64,000 bases of DNA, from assembly GCA_017481875.1 (NCBI GenBank), contig JAFUOP010000038.1, forward strand, positions 1 to 64,000, in the 5' to 3' direction. Shown here one piece after another: positions 50,575 through 60,013 of the stretch (positions are counted from its first letter, which is position 1; every line of letters begins with the position of its first letter). The notes below the pieces were generated by a model that was not told where the DNA came from, made no database searches, and was given only the letters and a program-made list of their open reading frames with translations. The position numbers and the translations under genes are program-made. The DNA comes from Bacteroidaceae bacterium. Lineage in GTDB: Bacteria > Bacteroidota > Bacteroidia > Bacteroidales > Bacteroidaceae.

Positions 50575-51663
50575 TTATAATTTACGATAAACATCACAAG
50601 TTTGTTGCACCATACGCTCGAGTGAGTACTCCTTTGAACGTTGCAGGCCACGCAGGCGCAAATCGTCGCGCAGGGCGGGCGAGGCTATAAGCTCCTGCAG
50701 AGCATCGGCCATAGACTGAGCATCGTGCGGATTGAAATATATTGCTGCATCGCCGGCTACTTCGGGAAAACAGCTGGCATTGCTCAGGCACACGGGGCAA
50801 CCATTGTAGAAAGCCTCGAGAATGGGAATACCAAAGCCCTCGTAGTGCGACGGGAACACAAAGCAGAGTGCGTGGCGGTAGAGCGATGCCATTTGTGCAT
50901 CGTTGGCTGCAATATGCACCAGCCTGTCCGAAATGTTCCATTTTGCAAACAACTCGGCTTCACTGCTGCTGAAGGGTGAGCCGGTGCACACAATGCGCAG
51001 TGTAGGGTACTTCATAAGTAGCGGCCTCACCGCCGACAGCCACGGAAGGAAATTCTTGTAGCCCTTTCTCTCACCTACATACAGCACATAGTTGTCGAAG
51101 AGTTGCTCGGCTACACTGCCCACAGCGCGGTAGCCGTGATGCACTACCGATATTTTGCTTGGCGACGTGCCAAGAATCTCCACAATGTCGCGTTTTGTAT
51201 TCTCGCTCACGGCAATAATGTGCGCAGCCTTCTCTACAAGTAGCTTTTTATGTTGTATTGTGCGGTCGTATATGAGCACATCTTGCGGATAACGCTCAAA
51301 AACCATATCGTGCACTGTGAGCACAAACGGTTTTTTATTCTTTTCCAACGCACCCAAGAAATAGGGGCTGAAGTACGTGGGGTGGAAAATATCGTAATTG
51401 CCCTTTCTCAAAGCACGCCAGGCAAAGAGCCTGTTTACAGGCTGATAAAGACGGCGACGCAGGCGGTAGGAACTTGGGAAAGAAAAAGAAGAGAAATTCT
51501 GCTTATAGGTTTCTGTAATATAGTGATTCTCGCAGAAGTGCATAGGCAACGATGCTTCAAATTCATCGGCAGGCAGGCTGTATATGAGGTCGGCAAAATA
51601 ACGTGTAACCCCACCAAACCGCTGAAAGGTAAACATCTGATTGTCGAACAGTATCTTTTTCAT
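50575..51663 (-). CDS. Family 4 glycosyltransferase
   Basis: A 362-residue GT-B enzyme. The start KKILFDNQMFTFQRFGGVTRYFADL is typical of transferases of O-antigen type clusters. The middle has VLTVHDMVFERYP and HIIAVSENTKRDIVEILG, and the donor-binding C-terminal domain has FVFPSHYEGFGIPILEAFYNGCPVCLSN (with the E-x7-E motif) and GDAAIYFNPHDAQSMADAL. Cytoplasmic. The sugar cannot be determined from sequence. Its start is three bases from the flippase stop. Confidence 0.92.
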   Translation of the reverse strand: MKKILFDNQMFTFQRFGGVTRYFADLIYSLPADEFEASLPMHFCENHYITETYKQNFSSFSFPSSYRLRRRLYQPVNRLFAWRALRKGNYDIFHPTYFSPYFLGALEKNKKPFVLTVHDMVFERYPQDVLIYDRTIQHKKLLVEKAAHIIAVSENTKRDIVEILGTSPSKISVVHHGYRAVGSVAEQLFDNYVLYVGERKGYKNFLPWLSAVRPLLMKYPTLRIVCTGSPFSSSEAELFAKWNISDRLVHIAANDAQMASLYRHALCFVFPSHYEGFGIPILEAFYNGCPVCLSNASCFPEVAGDAAIYFNPHDAQSMADALQELIASPALRDDLRLRGLQRSKEYSLERMVQQTCDVYRKL

Positions 51664-51666
51664 AAA

Positions 51667-53127
51667 CTAATCTTTGTTATTCTTGCGACGCAGAAGATAG
51701 GCGATGGATTCACGCAATTCCTCGAAACGACACAAAAAACATAAAATAAAATAGAACAAAGCCGCGAGCAGAACACGCAGCAACAACAATACCACCATAC
51801 TATCTACTCCGGCTGTAGCATAAGCAGCAAGAGCCATCGCCACAAGGGCCACAAGCATAAATGGCAAGAAATCGGCAACAAACATTCTTATGGTAAGCGC
51901 AATGTCGCGCTTCACAAGAACACACCACAAGAAGAGCCAGGCAATATTAAACACGCAATAGGCTACAAGCATTGGTTTTATGCCCAAAGAGCGCATTGCA
52001 AGCAACATAACCAACACCAAAAGCCCTTGTGCTATGGTGCTCCACATAAATGTGTTTGTGCGGCCACAGCTCACAAGCAGGTTGGTAAACATAGACTGTA
52101 TGGGCATAAATGCGCCCCACAGGCAGAGTATTTGCAACATACGGGCACTTTCAACCCACTTGTCGGTGAGCACCACCACTATAAGCTCGTGCGCCACAAG
52201 TGAAAGGCCAAAAAGCAACGGAAATGAGATAAAGGCCGTGAAACGCAACATCTTGCGGAACACGCGCAACTGACGTTCATTGTCATCGACCACCCTGGCA
52301 AGCACAGGCTGTGCCACAGTGTTTACCATTACATTCACCATATCACTGCCCATACGGAACCAATCGGCCGCCTTTGAGTAGTTGCCCACATCGGTGCGGG
52401 TGTAAAACTTGCCAAGCACAAACGAAAAAACATTCCAATTTAACTTCTGGAATATATTTGTGATAAGAAGTTTATAACTGAACGCAAAAAGGTAGCGCAG
52501 GGGGTAGAAATGCACTTTAAATGTGGGCCTCCACGGGGTGTAGTACCAATAGACCAACAGGCGCACAAGCACATAGGTTATAAGCTGCATAGATATTCCC
52601 CAATAGGAGTACCCGTTGGCAGCAAGCACAATACCTATGATTCCCGAGGTAAAGAGAGCAAGCACCGCAGCTATAGAGCGTTGCTTAACCTTGAGCTCAC
52701 GGAACAGATAGGCTGAGAAGGCTACACTGAAACCGTTTATAACAAAGGCTGTGAAATTGAACCTTGCAAGCCACAACAGCACAGGCTGGTTAAAGAAATC
52801 GGCTATAAACGGGGCGGCGGCATAGAGCACGGCATATATGATGAACGACGTTATTACACTGAACCAGAAGACGGCATTGTAATCGTCGTGCCCCACGCTC
52901 TTGCGATTGGCAATGGCAGCCACAAAACCACTCTCTTGCAATGAACTTGCAATGGCATTGAAAATGGCAAGCATACCTATGGGCCCGTAATCGTCGGGGC
53001 CGAGTATGCGTGCCAGATACACACCAAAGAGCACACTCATCAACTGACACACAGCATTGCTCATGCCGCCCCAAAGAAAACTCTTTGCGACGGCATTTTT
53101 AAGTGTATCGGTTGCCTTGCTGCTCAT
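51667..53127 (-). CDS. Polysaccharide flippase (MOP family, Wzx-like)
   Basis: A 486-residue protein with about twelve to fourteen helices. It starts with the characteristic KNAVAKSFLWGGMSNAVCQLMSVLFGVYLARILGPDDYG. These proteins move lipid-linked oligosaccharides across the inner membrane. Its ATG overlaps the metG stop (TAATG, 53125-53129), so it is translationally coupled to a housekeeping tRNA-synthetase gene. No matching polymerase (Wzy) or chain-length regulator is visible nearby. Confidence 0.9.
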   Translation of the reverse strand: MSSKATDTLKNAVAKSFLWGGMSNAVCQLMSVLFGVYLARILGPDDYGPIGMLAIFNAIASSLQESGFVAAIANRKSVGHDDYNAVFWFSVITSFIIYAVLYAAAPFIADFFNQPVLLWLARFNFTAFVINGFSVAFSAYLFRELKVKQRSIAAVLALFTSGIIGIVLAANGYSYWGISMQLITYVLVRLLVYWYYTPWRPTFKVHFYPLRYLFAFSYKLLITNIFQKLNWNVFSFVLGKFYTRTDVGNYSKAADWFRMGSDMVNVMVNTVAQPVLARVVDDNERQLRVFRKMLRFTAFISFPLLFGLSLVAHELIVVVLTDKWVESARMLQILCLWGAFMPIQSMFTNLLVSCGRTNTFMWSTIAQGLLVLVMLLAMRSLGIKPMLVAYCVFNIAWLFLWCVLVKRDIALTIRMFVADFLPFMLVALVAMALAAYATAGVDSMVVLLLLRVLLAALFYFILCFLCRFEELRESIAYLLRRKNNKD

Positions 53128-55166
53128 TACTTAACTTCGCTACCGGGTTTAGCAGTAGGAGCAACGGTGAGAAGCGAAAGCTTGCCCTCGTTGTCCTCGG
53201 CACTGAGAATCATACCCTGGCTCACTATGCCACGCATTGTGCGGGGCGCAAGATTGGCCACAAAGCACACCTGCTTGCCCACAAGTTCCTCGGGCTTGAA
53301 CTGCTTGGCAATACCCGAAACAATGGTGCGTGTCTCCAAGCCGTCATCTATTTTAAACTGCAACAATTTGTCGGCCTTGGGCACCTTGGTGCACTCGAGC
53401 ACAGTGCCTACGCGTATATCAACCTTTGTAAAATCCTCAAAAGCAATCTCTGGGCGTATCGGGTTGGCTTTGTATGCCGCAGCGGCGTTGGCCTTCTTTA
53501 TATTCTCCAATCTGTCGAGCTGTGCCTGAATGGCATCGTCCTCAATTTTTTCGAACAAAAGGCTCACCTCACCAAGTTCGTGGCCCTCGGCAAGCAGGCC
53601 GATGCTGCCAAGGCTTGCCCAGTCGAAGGTGCTCATCTGCAACATTTCACGCAATTTCTTGCTGCTGAAGGGCAAGAAGGGCTCGAACACAATAGAAAGG
53701 TTGGCAACCAATTGCAAAGAGAGGTTCAAAATTGTTGCCACACGGCCAAGGTCGGTTTTTGCAACCTTCCAAGGCTCGGTCTCGGCAAGGTAGCGGTTAC
53801 CAATGCGGGCAAGCTCCATAGCCTCTTTCTGTGCATCACGGAACTTGTACTGGCCAAGCAGGTTTTCAACCTTGTCCTTTACATCTACAAACTCGGCAAT
53901 TATGGCCTTGTCGTAGCCGGTAAACTCGCCTGCTGCGGGCACCTTGCCCTCGAAATATTTTTTTGTGAGCACAAGAGCGCGGTTCACAAAGTTACCATAC
54001 ACGGCTACAAGCTCGTTGTTGTTGCGTGCCTGGAAATCCTTCCAGGTGAAATTGTTATCTTTTGTTTCGGGCGCATTGGCTGTGAGCACGTAGCGCAGAA
54101 CATCTTGCTTGCCGGGGAAATCGACAAGGTACTCATTGAGCCACACAGCCCAATTGCGAGAAGTAGATATTTTATCGTCTTCAAGATTCAAGAACTCGTT
54201 GCTTGGGACATTGTCGGGCAACACATAGTCGCCGTGAGCCTTAAGCATTGTGGGGAACACAATACAGTGGAATACAATATTGTCCTTACCAATGAAGTGT
54301 ACGAGGCGTGTATCCTCGCTCTTCCACCACTGCTCCCAAGTATCGGGCAACAACTCTTTGGTGTTGCTTATGTAGCCGATGGGGGCATCGAACCACACAT
54401 AAAGCACTTTACCCTCGGCACCCTCCACTGGCACGGGAATACCCCAATTGAGGTCGCGGGTAACGGCACGGGGCTTAAGACCTGTGTCGAGCCAGCTCTT
54501 GCACTGGCCATACACGTTGCTGCGCCACTCCTTGTGGTCGTTCAGAATCCACTGCTCTAGCCAGGGCTGATAGGCATCGAGGGGCAGGTACCAGTGGCTG
54601 GTTTTGCGCTTCACAAGTTTGTTGCCCGAGTCGGCGTTGTAGGGGTTTATAAGCTCGTCGGGAGAGAGTGTGGCACCACACTTTTCGCACTGGTCGCCAT
54701 AGGCGTCGGCAGCGTGGCAACGGGGGCATTCACCGCGTATGTTACGGTCGGTGAGGAACTGTTGCTCACCCTCGTCATAGTACTGCTCACTCTCCATTTC
54801 CACAAACTTGCCCTCGTCGTAGAGCTTGCGGAAGAAATCCGATGCAAGCTCGCGGTGTGTCTGCGATGTGGTGCGCGAATATACATCGAACGAGATACCG
54901 AAGCCCTCGAACGATTCTTTGATTATATTGTGGTAACGATCGACCACGTCTTGCGGAGTTATACCCTCCTTCTTTGCACGAATGGTAACGGGCACGCCGT
55001 GTTCATCGCTACCACCGATGAAGAGCACCTCCTCGCCTTTGAGGCGCAAGTAACGTACATAAATGTCGGCAGGCACATACACACCTGCAAGGTGGCCTAT
55101 GTGCACGGGGCCGTTGGCATAAGGCAGAGCCGAAGTTACCAAAGTTCTTTTAAATTTCTTTTCCAT
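53127..55166 (-). CDS. metG: Methionyl-tRNA synthetase with C-terminal tRNA-binding domain
   Basis: A 679-residue class I synthetase. The ATP-site HIGH box is in PVHIGHLAG near residue 20, and the second signature is KISTS (for KMSKS) in [13 protein letters not shown] near 335. A zinc knuckle [18 protein letters not shown] lies near 145-165. A C-terminal EMAP-II/Arc1p-type tRNA-binding domain (about 575-679) has [26 protein letters not shown] and [18 protein letters not shown]. It opens the glycan operon. A TATTTTTG -7 element lies on the minus strand at 55237-55230. Confidence 0.97.
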   Translation of the reverse strand: MEKKFKRTLVTSALPYANGPVHIGHLAGVYVPADIYVRYLRLKGEEVLFIGGSDEHGVPVTIRAKKEGITPQDVVDRYHNIIKESFEGFGISFDVYSRTTSQTHRELASDFFRKLYDEGKFVEMESEQYYDEGEQQFLTDRNIRGECPRCHAADAYGDQCEKCGATLSPDELINPYNADSGNKLVKRKTSHWYLPLDAYQPWLEQWILNDHKEWRSNVYGQCKSWLDTGLKPRAVTRDLNWGIPVPVEGAEGKVLYVWFDAPIGYISNTKELLPDTWEQWWKSEDTRLVHFIGKDNIVFHCIVFPTMLKAHGDYVLPDNVPSNEFLNLEDDKISTSRNWAVWLNEYLVDFPGKQDVLRYVLTANAPETKDNNFTWKDFQARNNNELVAVYGNFVNRALVLTKKYFEGKVPAAGEFTGYDKAIIAEFVDVKDKVENLLGQYKFRDAQKEAMELARIGNRYLAETEPWKVAKTDLGRVATILNLSLQLVANLSIVFEPFLPFSSKKLREMLQMSTFDWASLGSIGLLAEGHELGEVSLLFEKIEDDAIQAQLDRLENIKKANAAAAYKANPIRPEIAFEDFTKVDIRVGTVLECTKVPKADKLLQFKIDDGLETRTIVSGIAKQFKPEELVGKQVCFVANLAPRTMRGIVSQGMILSAEDNEGKLSLLTVAPTAKPGSEVK

Positions 55167-55229
55167 AGAAGATTTATATTTTGTTTTCTGTTTTATCTGC
55201 GCTTTTGGTGCATTTTACAAAGCAACTTA

Positions 55230-55237
55230 CAAAAATA
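55230..55237 (-). promoter_or_regulatory. metG -7 element
   Basis: TATTTTTG on the minus strand (55237-55230), an exact TAnnTTTG match 64 bases before the start; no -33 box recognised. Confidence 0.4.
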
Positions 55238-55316
55238 GGCATTTAATTTTAAATTGAAAGCATAAAATATTATTTATATTAAATTGCGCGCGAAGATGCC
55301 AACTTAAGAGGTGGCG

Positions 55317-55348
55317 TTTGCATAATTGGGCGGGATATGTTACATTTG
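55317..55348 (+). promoter_or_regulatory. Promoter of the acyltransferase gene
   Basis: TTTG at 55317-55320, a 20-base spacer and TACATTTG at 55341-55348, matching the consensus exactly. The transcript would begin near 55354, which excludes an in-frame start at 55318 and supports ATG at 55381. Confidence 0.7.
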
Positions 55349-55380
55349 TAACCAAGCAACACGAAAGAACGAAGAAAACC

Positions 55381-56550
55381 ATGCAAAAAACCACCCTTTC
55401 ATCGGTACATTTTGCCGACACAAAACCACACTACGAACTACTCGACGGCCTGCGCGGTGTTGCCGCCTTGCTGGTGCTTTGGTATCACATATTCGAGGGC
55501 TTTGCCTTTGCCCAAACAACAAACGGAGCCGGCGACGGCCTCATCACCACGCTGAACCACGGGCACATTGCAGTTGATTTCTTTTTTATACTTTCGGGCT
55601 TTGTAATAAGCTATGCCTACGACGACCGTTGGGGTAAAATGAGCATAGGCGGTTTCTTCAAACGCCGCCTCATACGCCTGCACCCCATGCTTGTAATGGG
55701 TGCAGTGATAGGTGCAATTGCTTTCTTTACCGAAGGCTGCAAGCAGTGGAACGGCACCACCACACCCACAAGCTGGGTGATGATAGCCACCCTGCTCACA
55801 ATGTTTATGATACCCGCCCTGCCCGGTGCGCCCCACGAGATACGCGGCAACGGAGAGATGTTCCCCCTCAACGGCCCCACCTGGTCGCTGTGGTTCGAAT
55901 ACATAGGCAATATACTTTATGCCCTGTTCATACGCCGCCTGCCCACCAAAGCCCTTGCACTGCTTGCCGTGGCACTCGGTGTAGCACACGCCTGGTTCTT
56001 TGTAGGCAACATTTCGGGCTATGACATGGTGGGTGTAGGCTGGGCCATCGACAGCATTAACTTTTGGGGCGGCCTTGTGCGTATGCTCTTCCCATTCACT
56101 GTGGGTATGCTGCTTGCCCGCACATTCAAGCCAAGCAAGGTAAGAGGAGCATTCTGGATATGCACACTGTTGCTCGTTGTGGTATTCTCGGTGCCCTACA
56201 TAGCATCTACGGGCACAGCAAGCATAAATAGCCTTTATGAATTCCTGTGCATAGCTCTGCTGTTCCCCGCCATAGTGTGGGTGGGTGCTTGTGGCAGCTG
56301 CAGCGACAACGTAACCGGCCGCATAAACAAATTCCTGGGAGACATTTCATACCCGCTCTACATTGTGCACTACCCCATAATGTATATTTTCTACAAGTGG
56401 CTCATTGAGAAAAAACTATACACACTTGGTGAAACCTGGGGTGTGGCGGTGATGGTGATAATTGTGAGCATTCTGCTTGCTTACGCCAGCCTTAAACTAT
56501 ACGACGAGCCTGTGCGCAGATTTTTGGCAAAGAGATTTTTGATGAGATAG
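55381..56550 (+). CDS. Acyltransferase family 3 (OafA-like) membrane protein
   Basis: A 389-residue protein with about ten helices. The family start is ELLDGLRGVAALLVLWYHIFEG (with R and H catalytic-site residues near 25-36), followed by HGHIAVDFFFILSGFVISYAYDDRW near 65 and FFKRRLIRLHPMLVMG near 98. The end has FLGDISYPLYIVHYPIMYIFY. Such enzymes move acyl groups, usually acetyl, onto sugars of surface glycans. The start at 55381 is preferred because the promoter overlaps the longer frame. It is divergent from metG; a link to the glycan operon is possible through function but not through transcription. Confidence 0.9.
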   Translation: MQKTTLSSVHFADTKPHYELLDGLRGVAALLVLWYHIFEGFAFAQTTNGAGDGLITTLNHGHIAVDFFFILSGFVISYAYDDRWGKMSIGGFFKRRLIRLHPMLVMGAVIGAIAFFTEGCKQWNGTTTPTSWVMIATLLTMFMIPALPGAPHEIRGNGEMFPLNGPTWSLWFEYIGNILYALFIRRLPTKALALLAVALGVAHAWFFVGNISGYDMVGVGWAIDSINFWGGLVRMLFPFTVGMLLARTFKPSKVRGAFWICTLLLVVVFSVPYIASTGTASINSLYEFLCIALLFPAIVWVGACGSCSDNVTGRINKFLGDISYPLYIVHYPIMYIFYKWLIEKKLYTLGETWGVAVMVIIVSILLAYASLKLYDEPVRRFLAKRFLMR

Positions 56551-56678
56551 AAAATATTGAAATTCAATATAACATTGGTGCATTGCCTGGAGCCTGGTAC
56601 TTGTTATAAAACCTTTTAGCAGATTTATATTTATCTATTTTGATAATTGAGTTAAAAGATTTGTTTAAACAATCGACT

Positions 56679-57365
56679 TTATGCTCTTTGATAAAAAAAA
56701 TCTTTATGGCTATGATTTGTAAATCCACTCACCCAAAATGAGTTATCAATAGAGACACCATCTTCGGAGTCACCAACATAATATACAATTCTATTGCTAA
56801 ACACCAATGGACTTTTCTCCTTGGTGTATTCTATGCGTTTAGATGCACGCTTGGGATTGTTCAATTTTTTGTTGCCACAATCCAAATATACATAATCAGA
56901 TACATTGAAACTCACAACGCGTTTTGCCGAATTTGACGGTACACATATGAATTTAGGCTCTTTGGTCGTAACACTTTTTGCTACTGCACCGGTTGCAGTA
57001 AATTGCGCACCTCGCGCAACAACGGTAGGAGTCCACATTGGGAACTCATACCCGAATTGTGTATATGATTTTGCAAGTGATGCACTTGCACCCGCCATAG
57101 ATGTTGCGCTACTCGTGTATTCAGCATCAGAAAAATAGTCGTATGCAATACCATTGCGAATGATGAATGAACGAGATAGGTCGATGTATATATCTTTATC
57201 GGTGTTGTTCATAAAGAAAAAACTCATATCGCCGGCTTCACTCCAAAAGTCGTAAATTATTTTACAATCCTTGTTGCTGTAGAGTACCATATCATCACTG
57301 CTATCCAACCCTTCCGATTGGACATCATAAACCTGATAATAAAAATGCGTGGTACACGACTGCAT
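56679..57365 (-). CDS. Predicted lipoprotein lacking a usable start codon upstream of its lipobox
   Basis: The first in-frame ATG (57363-57365) gives 228 residues beginning MQSCTTHFYY. The codons before it stay open back to a stop at 57447-57449 and encode IKTTSFIKATISLVVAVIMQSC, a good lipoprotein signal with lipobox Cys. That stretch has no ATG, GTG or TTG; the position where MKTTSF would be expected has ATC (57417-57419). An ATG at 57461 is in frame but runs into the stop after four codons. So either translation starts at a rare codon, or the start was lost by mutation. The rest is beta-rich with no family I recognise (SEAGDMSFFFMNNTDKDIYIDLSRSFIIRNGIAYDY). An A8 run lies near its 3' end. 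Confidence 0.6.
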   Translation of the reverse strand: MQSCTTHFYYQVYDVQSEGLDSSDDMVLYSNKDCKIIYDFWSEAGDMSFFFMNNTDKDIYIDLSRSFIIRNGIAYDYFSDAEYTSSATSMAGASASLAKSYTQFGYEFPMWTPTVVARGAQFTATGAVAKSVTTKEPKFICVPSNSAKRVVSFNVSDYVYLDCGNKKLNNPKRASKRIEYTKEKSPLVFSNRIVYYVGDSEDGVSIDNSFWVSGFTNHSHKDFFYQRA

Positions 57366-57469
57366 AATAACGGCAACAACAAGAGAAATGGTTGCCTTAA
57401 TAAATGATGTTGTTTTGATAGTGATATATTTGCGATAAACAATAAATTAATCAATATGCATTTGAGAGG

Positions 57470-57642
57470 GCACAAAAAGAGGTGCAGACCCAAATAGTTA
57501 CCGCCGAGGTTTACCACAACCACACACACAGCTATAAGAGCCTGCACCTTTATGTACAAGTCCTTTTCTGTGTGTTTTGTTCTCTTTACTCAATGTGGTA
57601 ATTCGGCGGTAAACAAGAACAACAATATGTCTGTCAAAATTG
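57470..57642 (-). ncRNA. Candidate structured RNA of unknown class
   Basis: The 420-base gap between the lipoprotein gene and dapB holds a long imperfect stem: 57498-57507 pairs with 57603-57612 (10 bp), 57511-57518 with 57594-57601 (8 bp), and 57524-57531 with 57568-57575 (8 bp). An 8-base segment (57480-57487) is complementary to 57542-57549 inside the loop and crosses the main stem, so a pseudoknot or alternative fold is possible; it is followed on the minus strand by CTTTTT. A minus-strand promoter (57649-57678) would start transcription near 57642. It could be an independent RNA, including a 6S-like RNA, or the leader of the lipoprotein gene. I see no other feature between 57642 and the dapB promoter. 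Confidence 0.4.
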
Positions 57643-57648
57643 AGACTG

Positions 57649-57678
57649 CAAAGATATATCTTTTAACAAAGCAAACAA
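57649..57678 (-). promoter_or_regulatory. Promoter of the structured-RNA candidate
   Basis: On the minus strand TTG (57678-57676), a 19-base spacer and TATCTTTG (57656-57649) match the consensus. Confidence 0.5.
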
Positions 57679-57757
57679 CTTTTTTATATCAAAAACAAAT
57701 AAAACATCTTTTAACCTCTTAAATAAATAAAGCGATGCGAGATTACAGATTTTTCAC

Positions 57758-57765
57758 TATCTTCG
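57758..57765 (+). promoter_or_regulatory. dapB -7 element
   Basis: TATCTTCG, 23 bases before the dapB start; no -33 TTTG at the expected distance. It implies that dapB transcription begins downstream of the structured region. Confidence 0.4.
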
Positions 57766-57787
57766 CACAATTAAATTACAACGCTTT

Positions 57788-58543
57788 ATGAAAATTGCAC
57801 TTATAGGATATGGCAAAATGGGAAAAACCATTGAAAAAATAGCCATTGAGAGAGGACACGAGATAGTATCGATAATAGATATCGACAACCGCGAGGATTT
57901 CGGCAGCGAGGCATTCCGCTCGGCCGACGTTGCCATTGAATTCACAGCCCCCACCGTGGCGTATGACAACTGCAAGCAGGCTATGGCAGCAGGTGTAAAG
58001 GTGGTAAGTGGCAGCACAGGCTGGTACAGCGACCACGAGGCCGAGATGCGCGAATTGTGTGAGAAGGAGGGCAAAACACTCTTCTGGGCAAGCAATTTCA
58101 GCCTGGGTGTGGCTATCTTCTCGGCAGTGAACCGCTACCTTGCAAAGATAATGAACCGCTTCCCCGGCTACGACGTTCAAATGGAGGAGACACACCACAT
58201 ACACAAGCTCGACGCTCCCAGCGGCACCGCTATTACCCTTGCCGAGGGTATTTTGGAGAACCTCGACCGCAAGGCCTCCTGGGTTATGGGCGACCTCACC
58301 AACCCCGACGGCAGTGTAACCACAGGCAAGCAGCCACAGGAGAATGAGCTCAAAATAGATGCCATACGCCGCGACGAGGTACCCGGCATACACAGCATTA
58401 CCTACAACTCGGCTGCCGACAGCATCACCATCACCCACGACGCAAAGAACCGTAGCGGTTTTGCACTTGGCGCAGTGCTTGCTGCGGAGTATGTGAACGA
58501 GCACAACGGCCTCCTGGGCATGAACGACCTGTTCGACTTCTAA
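57788..58543 (+). CDS. dapB: 4-hydroxy-tetrahydrodipicolinate reductase
   Basis: A 251-residue enzyme of lysine and diaminopimelate synthesis. The nucleotide-binding start is MKIALIGYGKMGKTIE; the family signatures are AIEFTAPTVAYDN near 55, GSTGW near 78 and the active-site EETHHIHKLDAPSGTA near 132 (His and Lys), followed by ITYNSAADSITITHDAKNRSGFALGAVLAAE near 205. Length typical of Bacteroidota, shorter than the enterobacterial enzyme. lepB follows 39 bases later, probably in the same transcript. Confidence 0.95.
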   Translation: MKIALIGYGKMGKTIEKIAIERGHEIVSIIDIDNREDFGSEAFRSADVAIEFTAPTVAYDNCKQAMAAGVKVVSGSTGWYSDHEAEMRELCEKEGKTLFWASNFSLGVAIFSAVNRYLAKIMNRFPGYDVQMEETHHIHKLDAPSGTAITLAEGILENLDRKASWVMGDLTNPDGSVTTGKQPQENELKIDAIRRDEVPGIHSITYNSAADSITITHDAKNRSGFALGAVLAAEYVNEHNGLLGMNDLFDF

Positions 58544-58582
58544 AAACTGTTTCAAATTCCGCACCAAAAAGTAATTTACAAA

Positions 58583-60004
58583 ATGAGAAAGCCCACAAAG
58601 AAAGATTACATACGCCTTGCTATTGCCCTCACGCTCTACATAATATTCCTCGTGTGGGTAAAAAGTTGGTTGGGAATAGTTGTTATACCGTTTATCATAG
58701 ACAACTACATTACCAAATTTATCCCTTGGGGGTGGTGGAAGAAAAGCGAGAACAAAACCGTGCGTGGCATTATGAGCTGGGTAGATGCAATAGTGTTTGC
58801 CCTTGTGGCGGTATATTTTGTAAACCTCTTCTTTTTCCAGAACTATGTAATCCCATCGTCGTCGCTCGAAAAATCGCTGCTCGTGGGCGACTATCTCTTT
58901 GTGAGCAAAATGAACTACGGCCCCCGCAAGCCACATACCCCGCTGAGCATGCCACTCACCCAGCACACTATGCCTGTAACGGGCAGCAAAAGCTACCTCG
59001 ACTGCATACAGTGGGATTATGAGCGCGTTAAGGGGTGGGAAGATATTGAAAAAGGCGACATTGTGGTGTTCAACTACCCCGCCGGCGACACCGCCACCAC
59101 AAACCCCAATGTTATCGACTACTATGCCGAGTGCTACTACATTGGCGAGAGCCTCTACCCCAACAAGCCCATAATGGACAGCCTCACAGCCGAGCGCAGG
59201 CGTGCGGTATATAACCTCTACTACACCGCGGGCAGCCAATATATGGCCCGCCACCCCGAGCAATTCGGTGAGAAGGTGTGGAGGCCCGTTGACCGTCGCG
59301 AAAATTATGTAAAACGTTGTGTGGGCCTCCCGGGCGAAACTCTTGAAATAAAAGACAAGGAGATTTACATTAACGGTGTTAAAACCACTGCACCCGAGAA
59401 TGTACAGTTCAACTATTGGGTGGAGTTCACAGCACCAATGAACGAGCGTACACGCCACAAACTGGGCATAAGCAAAGACGACTTGAAAGACTACTACAAC
59501 GGCCGATACCTTATACCGCTCACCGCAAAGACACTTGCCGAGCTAAAGAGCTACACAAGCCTTGTAAAATCGATAGAACCGGTGGAAAATGTGGAGACAC
59601 GCGGCATATACCCGCTTAACGGCCACACCGGCTGGACCATAGACAACTACGGCCCTGTGTGGATTCCCAAACGTGGCGAGAGCGTGGAACTCACACTCGA
59701 AAACCTCCCCATCTATGAACGCCCCATAGCTGTATATGAAGGCAACAACCTTAAAGTAAAGGGCGGAAAAATATACATAAACGGCGAGGAGAGCACAAGC
59801 TACACATTCAAAATGGATTACTATTGGATGATGGGCGACAACCGCCACAAGAGTGCCGACTCGCGCTGCTGGGGCTTTGTTCCCGAAGACCACATTGTGG
59901 GCAAGCCCATACTTATATGGCTGTCGCTCGACAAAGACCGCGGCTGGTTCGATGGCAAGATACGCTGGAACCGCCTGTTCCGCTTCGTCGATAGCTATAA
60001 ATAG
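58583..60004 (+). CDS. lepB: Signal peptidase I
   Basis: A 473-residue inner-membrane serine/lysine protease that removes signal peptides. Membrane helices are near 12-32 and 68-88. The catalytic Ser is in IPSSSLEKSLLVGDYLFV (Ser near 94; the usual following Met is replaced by Leu), and the catalytic Lys is in NYVKRCVGLPGE (near 244). The conserved box E region is MMGDNRHKSADSRCWGFVP near 415. A large insertion between the Ser and Lys boxes and another after the Lys box make it about 470 residues, as usual in Bacteroidales. It forms a probable unit with dapB and the WbqC-family gene. Confidence 0.95.
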   Translation: MRKPTKKDYIRLAIALTLYIIFLVWVKSWLGIVVIPFIIDNYITKFIPWGWWKKSENKTVRGIMSWVDAIVFALVAVYFVNLFFFQNYVIPSSSLEKSLLVGDYLFVSKMNYGPRKPHTPLSMPLTQHTMPVTGSKSYLDCIQWDYERVKGWEDIEKGDIVVFNYPAGDTATTNPNVIDYYAECYYIGESLYPNKPIMDSLTAERRRAVYNLYYTAGSQYMARHPEQFGEKVWRPVDRRENYVKRCVGLPGETLEIKDKEIYINGVKTTAPENVQFNYWVEFTAPMNERTRHKLGISKDDLKDYYNGRYLIPLTAKTLAELKSYTSLVKSIEPVENVETRGIYPLNGHTGWTIDNYGPVWIPKRGESVELTLENLPIYERPIAVYEGNNLKVKGGKIYINGEESTSYTFKMDYYWMMGDNRHKSADSRCWGFVPEDHIVGKPILIWLSLDKDRGWFDGKIRWNRLFRFVDSYK

Positions 60005-60013
60005 AAAGCAGCA

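Noticed and set aside
53103-54560. 485-codon open frame on the plus strand
   Set aside because: Antisense to metG, whose motifs are all present; no start context or family resemblance.
57470-57787. Lysine riboswitch upstream of dapB
   Set aside because: The structured region is oriented with a minus-strand promoter, the dapB -7 element lies downstream of it, and I could not find the conserved lysine-element blocks.
57776-59458. 560-codon open frame on the minus strand
   Set aside because: It is exactly antisense to dapB and most of lepB, both clearly intact, and its product is Val/Cys/His/Tyr-rich with no domain pattern; it is a shadow of the codon bias on the other strand.
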